Shown: positions 60,501 through 64,000 of the stretch, piece after piece | How the letters are laid out: every line of letters begins with the position of its first letter | Position numbering within the stretch: the first letter of the stretch is position 1 | Source: CAZWDL01 sp964632995 | GTDB lineage: Bacteria > Bacteroidota > Bacteroidia > Chitinophagales > Saprospiraceae | DNA: 64,000 bases | Assembly: GCA_964632995.1 (NCBI GenBank) | Contig: CAZWDL010000020.1 | Location: forward strand, 12,684 to 76,683 | Direction of reading: 5' to 3' | The notes under the pieces: model-generated | Database searches by the model: none | What the model saw: only the letters and a program-made list of their open reading frames with translations | Told to the model about the DNA's origin: nothing | Position numbers and translations under genes: made by a program

Positions 60501-63352
60501 CCCAGCAGGTAATAAGTGACATTCGCCGCGCTGTTGCGCTTAATGGTGAAATCCTCCGGGAAAGTCAGCCCCAGGACCTGTGTAGTATAGCTGTTAATGC
60601 AGCCATTATCGATCAGGCGGCGCGCTTCCAGCTTCGTAATCGCGCAATTGTCCCAGCTGCCTTCGTCTACATCCTCTACGGCGATGCGGGCAACCCCCTG
60701 TGCACTAGTGCTGGCCCCGCCGATGGAAACGTTAAGGTCATCATTACAGATGGTCACCGGCTCGATCTGATCGGCTACCAGGATAGGGCAAATCGCCCGG
60801 CTGGTATTGCCGCAATCATCGGTCACCAGGTAGTGCAGGTCGTAGTTGCCGGGCGCAATACCGGAAGCGACCTGATTGACGGAGGTGGCAATCAATTGAT
60901 TGGGCAGGGTGATACCGGTCTTCGGATTGGTCACTTCACCGTATAGTTCAAACTCCCAGTCCCAGTCGCCACACTCTTCCGTTACTACCGGATCAGGGGG
61001 ATTGATGACAGCTGTGCAGTTAAAAGGGCCGGTGGGAAAGAGGCGCATCGCCGGGCAGGAAACAACGGGCTCCGTTTTGTCTTGAACCAGCAGTACCTGC
61101 TCGTAGATGCGCGTTTTGTTGTTCCAGCCGCTCAGAGCATCCGCGCAGGCTTCCGGCGTCCGGAAATCATCACAATTCTGACCGGGTTTCCAACACCAGT
61201 CCAGAAAACTCCATCGGCGAACGACCTTCACCCCGCAATCCGCCTCTCCTTCGAAGATTTCATCCTCGTAAGCGACAGTGAGCTGGCAAGTGTGCTCGGT
61301 CAGATACAGGCGCTCGCAGATGCCGTTGAAATAATAAGGTGCGCTGCCCGTTACTACGGGGTCGAGCAGCTCAGAGGCGTTGCCGGTAGTCAGTTCCGGA
61401 AAATCACAGCGCTCGAAGCTTAGCTCGCATTCCGGTAACTGCAGCTCCGGCCGGAAGAAGAAAATCTTTTGCACACAGGTGTCCGCATTGCCGGCGGCAT
61501 CCCGGTAGCGGAAGCTTCGCTCGATGATCGCCGCAACGGGACGGCCGTAATAATACAGGTCCCCGCAAGCGGCATCGATCAGTTCATCGCTTACGCCTAC
61601 CAGTTCATATTCGGAACAGTCCGTCACCTCCGGGCTGCCGGTGTAGTAAGGATAGGAAGGATCATCGTAGGAGGCCGATTGCTGCAGGATACTGTCTACA
61701 TCATTGCAAATGAGATAGTTGAACCCCTCCGACGCCGGGTCGCAATTTTCCGAACAAACTGCTTCGCGCGCGCAACCGGCATCGGAAGCGATTCCTGGAT
61801 GGAACGCGTAGGGCGCCCCATCGACAATGGCTTCGGCCTCCGCTGCTGTGACTTCCGTTTTAACGAGGCCGATCACCTCTTCCGGACAGGAGATTTGCGG
61901 CGCCGATTTGTCTTCGGCCAGTATGCTGCCCCAGCATGGCACCCAGATGAAGCAATCCTCATAGCCGGCCCGTAATTCAATTTGATAATCAAAAAGGCCG
62001 GCACCGTCAACAATATTGTCCGCACTGTTGGCATCCTGACCGGGATAAACACCGTCGTAGACGACTACTTCCAGCGCTTCTTTGAGCAGTTCGAAGTTTT
62101 CACAAATGCCGCCCTGCTCGCCTTCGGCCACCATACCCAGCGTGACCGCCATCCGGCAATCGTCGTTAAGGGTAACATTGATGGTATTATTGCAAGCCAG
62201 GCAACCGGCCACCTCTACCTTCGGGCGCACCGTGACCTTTACTTCAAAAGGGGGGCCTTCACATCCTTCGACAGTAGTCGGCACCACGCTATAGATCAGC
62301 GTCTGAGCTATATTGCTGGTATTTGTCAACACATCATCGATAAGCGCACTGGACTGTATCCCGACGGAGGCCCCGGAAAGGGCTGTATTAACAGTACTTA
62401 GCTCCCATTCAAAAGTGGCATCCGGCTCCAGACCGGAATACGCTGCCAGGTCGAAACGGACGGAAGTACAAGAATAGATCGTTGTTTCAGCATCGGCCGG
62501 CGCCGGGGAAGCGATCACCTTTAATGAGAAAGGGGGCGATAGCGCCGCACAGGCTGCTTCGGTGCATTCAGACAGCCTCGCGCGGAACTGATAGTCTCCC
62601 GGTGCAAGGTCGTTCAGGGCGGAAAAGTCATAGCTTCCATCGGTGCTTATGCCTAGCGTTTCTACCGTGGTGAAGGGCGCGCCTTCATAGCTTTGTTCCA
62701 GTTGCACTTTTTGACAACCTGCTTCCACGGCGCCACTGGTCGCCGCCTGCAACACCGGAGCTATTCCCTCACAAACGGCGGCAGGCCCTGAAAGGCTCAC
62801 CTGGCTGACGCAGCAGGAGGCCACAATGTCTTCCGCCGAGTTGCAGGCGGCGGCATTGCCTTCGATCGTGATGCTCCCCTCCACGCCTTCCGCGAAGAGC
62901 AGGGGCCCCAGGCCACAGCAGGCGTTCAAGGCGTCGTTATTGCGGATGCGCAGGTTCTCGCCCACGCGGCGCAGGGCCGACAACCCCTCCAGGCTTTGCA
63001 GTTGATCATTATCGGTAATCGCCATGCCACCTGTTACTTCCTGTAGGGCCGCCAAGCCGCTGATGTCGGTTAAGGAGGCATTGAGCGCAATCTGCAGACT
63101 GCCGTCAATACGTTGTATCCCGGACAAAGCATTGAGGTTGCTAATATCCTGCACGCCGTCGCCGTCGTCAAAGATGAATATACTTCCGGTGAGTTCCCGG
63201 CAACCGGGATAGACAATAGGAAAGGCATCGATCTGCGCCTGGCTGCTAAAGGTAAGCTCTCCTGACGGACATTGCCCGTATCCCCGGGGAAGCACCGCTC
63301 CCAGAGACAGGCAAAATAACATGACCAGCCAAGCCGAGGTCGTCCTTTTCAT
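57569..63352 (-). CDS. Giant secreted T9SS protein with receptor-L, HYR, dockerin-like and cohesin-like modules, 1927 aa
   Basis: A signal peptide (AWLVMLFCLSLGAVLPRGYG) is followed by a receptor-L/LRR-like domain (about 25-180; LQIALNASLTDISGLAALQE, NLRIRNNDALNACCGLG), then many HYR/Ig-like repeats with conserved Cys. The last part repeats its neighbour: carboxypeptidase-regulatory-like (GGISGLIITEQDEPVAQVQV), dockerin-like (GVSTFDLVLISKHILG, ADANKSGSVTTLDLILLRKL), cohesin-like (GIQGYQFSLHLDPAVEILDV) and T9SS type A sorting domain (NAPNPFREITRIGFELPEYT). The start at 63352 precedes the signal; the frame opens to 63448. A likely surface adhesin or matrix protein. Confidence 0.88.
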   Translation of the reverse strand: MKRTTSAWLVMLFCLSLGAVLPRGYGQCPSGELTFSSQAQIDAFPIVYPGCRELTGSIFIFDDGDGVQDISNLNALSGIQRIDGSLQIALNASLTDISGLAALQEVTGGMAITDNDQLQSLEGLSALRRVGENLRIRNNDALNACCGLGPLLFAEGVEGSITIEGNAAACNSAEDIVASCCVSQVSLSGPAAVCEGIAPVLQAATSGAVEAGCQKVQLEQSYEGAPFTTVETLGISTDGSYDFSALNDLAPGDYQFRARLSECTEAACAALSPPFSLKVIASPAPADAETTIYSCTSVRFDLAAYSGLEPDATFEWELSTVNTALSGASVGIQSSALIDDVLTNTSNIAQTLIYSVVPTTVEGCEGPPFEVKVTVRPKVEVAGCLACNNTINVTLNDDCRMAVTLGMVAEGEQGGICENFELLKEALEVVVYDGVYPGQDANSADNIVDGAGLFDYQIELRAGYEDCFIWVPCWGSILAEDKSAPQISCPEEVIGLVKTEVTAAEAEAIVDGAPYAFHPGIASDAGCAREAVCSENCDPASEGFNYLICNDVDSILQQSASYDDPSYPYYTGSPEVTDCSEYELVGVSDELIDAACGDLYYYGRPVAAIIERSFRYRDAAGNADTCVQKIFFFRPELQLPECELSFERCDFPELTTGNASELLDPVVTGSAPYYFNGICERLYLTEHTCQLTVAYEDEIFEGEADCGVKVVRRWSFLDWCWKPGQNCDDFRTPEACADALSGWNNKTRIYEQVLLVQDKTEPVVSCPAMRLFPTGPFNCTAVINPPDPVVTEECGDWDWEFELYGEVTNPKTGITLPNQLIATSVNQVASGIAPGNYDLHYLVTDDCGNTSRAICPILVADQIEPVTICNDDLNVSIGGASTSAQGVARIAVEDVDEGSWDNCAITKLEARRLIDNGCINSYTTQVLGLTFPEDFTIKRNSAANVTYYLLGSDTLIVNEQGTFYSWWADAVFFTCCDISSSPAGKARIELRATDVSGNTNICWLQLTVEDKLPPSCSVGDASILCTELDFDPSAPAQVAARFGTAEEVVDLRDNCGATLEENLVWSPASCGTGVIERIFTATDASGGTATCVQTITVEEVNRYTITFPGDKNSAECGVAPVDTLLYGSQACDLLALNRDTTRFEASGDECFKQFITYDIVNWCEYDGESVKPTIISRDLDQDKNLEERTWLEAELDPVFVQRYLPGETEPFIVKLFAADASGRQEALPERVLVRAQCSDRPALVGYRIWKRQSNGAYAELCRRSVDGICEEQPVEEQCWTPGYYQYTQINKIYDNVAPEIALTSDQLEFCAYGSPATSCDGQTELTFNVTDGCTPEDLELREVRLLLDQNPNQAIGPEEGLYQVIQVEDSWLLSGKLPIGEHRYILRFADGCGNISSERVDISVIDCKAPAPICINGVAVELMAVDTNDDGIIDGGQNTVWATDLVASMSTDCSGEVTYSINMPGEMPDRAKTSLTLTCEDPLFETLPIEVYAWDEAGNRDLCETFIVVEDLNELCEPSGSGGISGLIITEQDEPVAQVQVSLSGQRSAVTTTAGDGLYGFEPLQEGYDFTVLPERDGDYLNGVSTFDLVLISKHILGVRPLDSPYKLIAADANKSGSVTTLDLILLRKLILNVNTDLPGNTSWRFVPLAYNFPNPANPFSTAFPELLNVNNLTGEITNGDFIGIKVGDVNLSARPNNFTPVEERGTAGTFRIVLEDQTLSPGDPLDIPFTAAEMSGIQGYQFSLHLDPAVEILDVQEGLASGHNFGLFPERGLLTTSWNDTEVSGAQRLFTLRLRAKRTLRLSEALRLSARPTTAEAYRPEGEALKLVLDFNYPGRNRVAAPVLHQNAPNPFREITRIGFELPEYTDARLLFHDAGGRLLKVIRGAYPAGYHELVVNRSDIPGAGMVFYTLEVGKQQLTRSMLIQD

Positions 63353-63739
63353 GAGAATCAATTTGTTAACATTCCTGGCGATAGAGGACGCAAGTGTATA
63401 AACTGATTTCTTATACAGAATCGTACACATACTTTCCTGGTTCATCAAAAAAGTAAATGCCTGGCCTCATCACGCTGTGCCGGTGGTATCGAGTTCTTCT
63501 ACATTGGGCGGGAACATCCGTGCTAACAGGGGTCGTCTTATCTGTTTTTGCCGGTAGTTTCCTCAACCTTCCAGCTTTCGATGCTAAAAATACAGAATTT
63601 TAATGAAAACTGGCGGGTTTCAAGGCCGGGAGCTTTTGCGAAAGAATTAAAACCGCCGTTTTGAGCTCTTTTAGCCCGCAATAGGAAGGTGGAAGACCTC
63701 CGGTGAATATAGTTTCCACAAAAAAGTAGATGACCTTAC

Positions 63740-63758
63740 CCCGGATTATTCATGGATT
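63740..63758. mobile_element. Solitary MITE terminal repeat
   Basis: CCCGGATTATTCATGGATT equals the complement of the right end of the 9611 element and is preceded by TTAC. It stands 45 bp left of the second full copy. The sequence from 63353 to 63739 otherwise shows only the upstream region of the giant gene. Confidence 0.75.
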
Positions 63759-63798
63759 AGGTTCAGGAGACCAAAACCCAGTTCTTTGTAAAATATAG

Positions 63799-64000
63799 TT
63801 AACCCGGATTATTCATGGGTTCTTTGTCATGAGAGGCCAAAGTGGTTGCCAGGCTTAGGCTCCCGCCCAGACGGGCAGGCAGGAATGAGGCGCGGAGGCG
63901 TATTCCCAGATACGGTGAGTACCGAATGACAGCCTGCCCCGTATCCAAAGGGTCGGGGAGGACGCCCAAGAATGGCGGGCAGTTTGGCTTCGTAATAGAT
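63799..64000. mobile_element. MITE-like element, copy 2, cut by the window edge
   Basis: From CCCGG at 63803 (preceded by TTAA) the sequence follows copy 1 almost base for base to GGCTTCGTAATAGAT at the window end, where copy 1 has only its 19-bp right terminus left. It has two extra segments (near 63862-63880 and 63931-63957) that are complementary to each other over 8 bp. Confidence 0.85.

Overview
This window comes from a scaffolded draft genome of a Bacteroidota bacterium, most likely of the Saprospiria/Lewinella type. Evidence for this is the TTG-N(20-21)-TAnnTTTG promoters in front of several genes, type IX secretion (T9SS) C-terminal sorting domains, a TonB-dependent receptor with a carboxypeptidase-regulatory-like N-terminus, many exported lipoproteins, and phylum-typical families such as TIGR03643/DUF2805 and a carbamoyl-phosphate synthase large subunit of only 938 residues. 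A run of exactly 100 N (23860-23959) inside a low-complexity repeat marks an assembly gap. The species assignment is inference.

Layout. 1-1478: start of a TonB-dependent receptor, cut by the window edge. 2.0-7.7 kb: lipoprotein, carB, and a two-gene envelope unit (double OmpA-like protein plus coiled-coil membrane protein). 7.8-11.2 kb: a propeller-like exported protein, LpxH, an SDR enzyme with altered catalytic residues, and a Dabb-domain lipoprotein. 11.4-17.0 kb: a TraB/GumN gene truncated against tRNA-Gly(CCC), uvrC, and a large MscS-type channel. 17.0-17.8 kb: a MNT/HEPN toxin-antitoxin pair. 18.3-22.7 kb: a three-gene 2-oxoacid:ferredoxin oxidoreductase operon whose gamma subunit is fused to a GltD-like flavoprotein and a ferredoxin domain. 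23.0-31 kb: a decayed MocR regulator beside a PNPOx-like gene, a repeat-rich gap, a serine beta-lactamase-like hydrolase, DUF2237, an NTF2-like lipoprotein, a Rieske/AIF-type reductase and an Ig-like lipoprotein. 31-35 kb: a TPR / BlaI / M56-TonB-T9SS operon. 35-39.6 kb: a helical-repeat protein, a candidate small RNA, ferritin, TIGR03643, and an HD-PycTM (Pycsar-effector-like) fusion. 39.7-43.7 kb: a four-gene cluster (alpha/beta hydrolase, ATP-grasp, class I glutamine amidotransferase, second ATP-grasp-like protein) behind a well-formed promoter; this is the best candidate for an undescribed metabolic system. 44-45.4 kb: hydrolase-OsmC fusion.

45.4-51.9 kb is an accessory, decaying region. 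It holds two truncated RHS tips, each followed immediately by a small exported protein that may be its immunity factor, together with remnants of other genes and a broken VapC-like/antitoxin pair. 52-63.4 kb carries two tandem, paralogous giant secreted proteins. Each ends in a dockerin-like module, a cohesin-like module and a T9SS sorting domain.

Repeats run through the window. The clearest is a MITE-like element with 19-bp terminal inverted repeats and a TTAG target duplication (9611-9787), with a second copy running off the right edge (63803 onward) and three solitary termini. Small perfect hairpins are nested in other repeats and, in one case, in an RHS reading frame. Translations were read by eye; family names rest on motifs and architecture, not on a database search.
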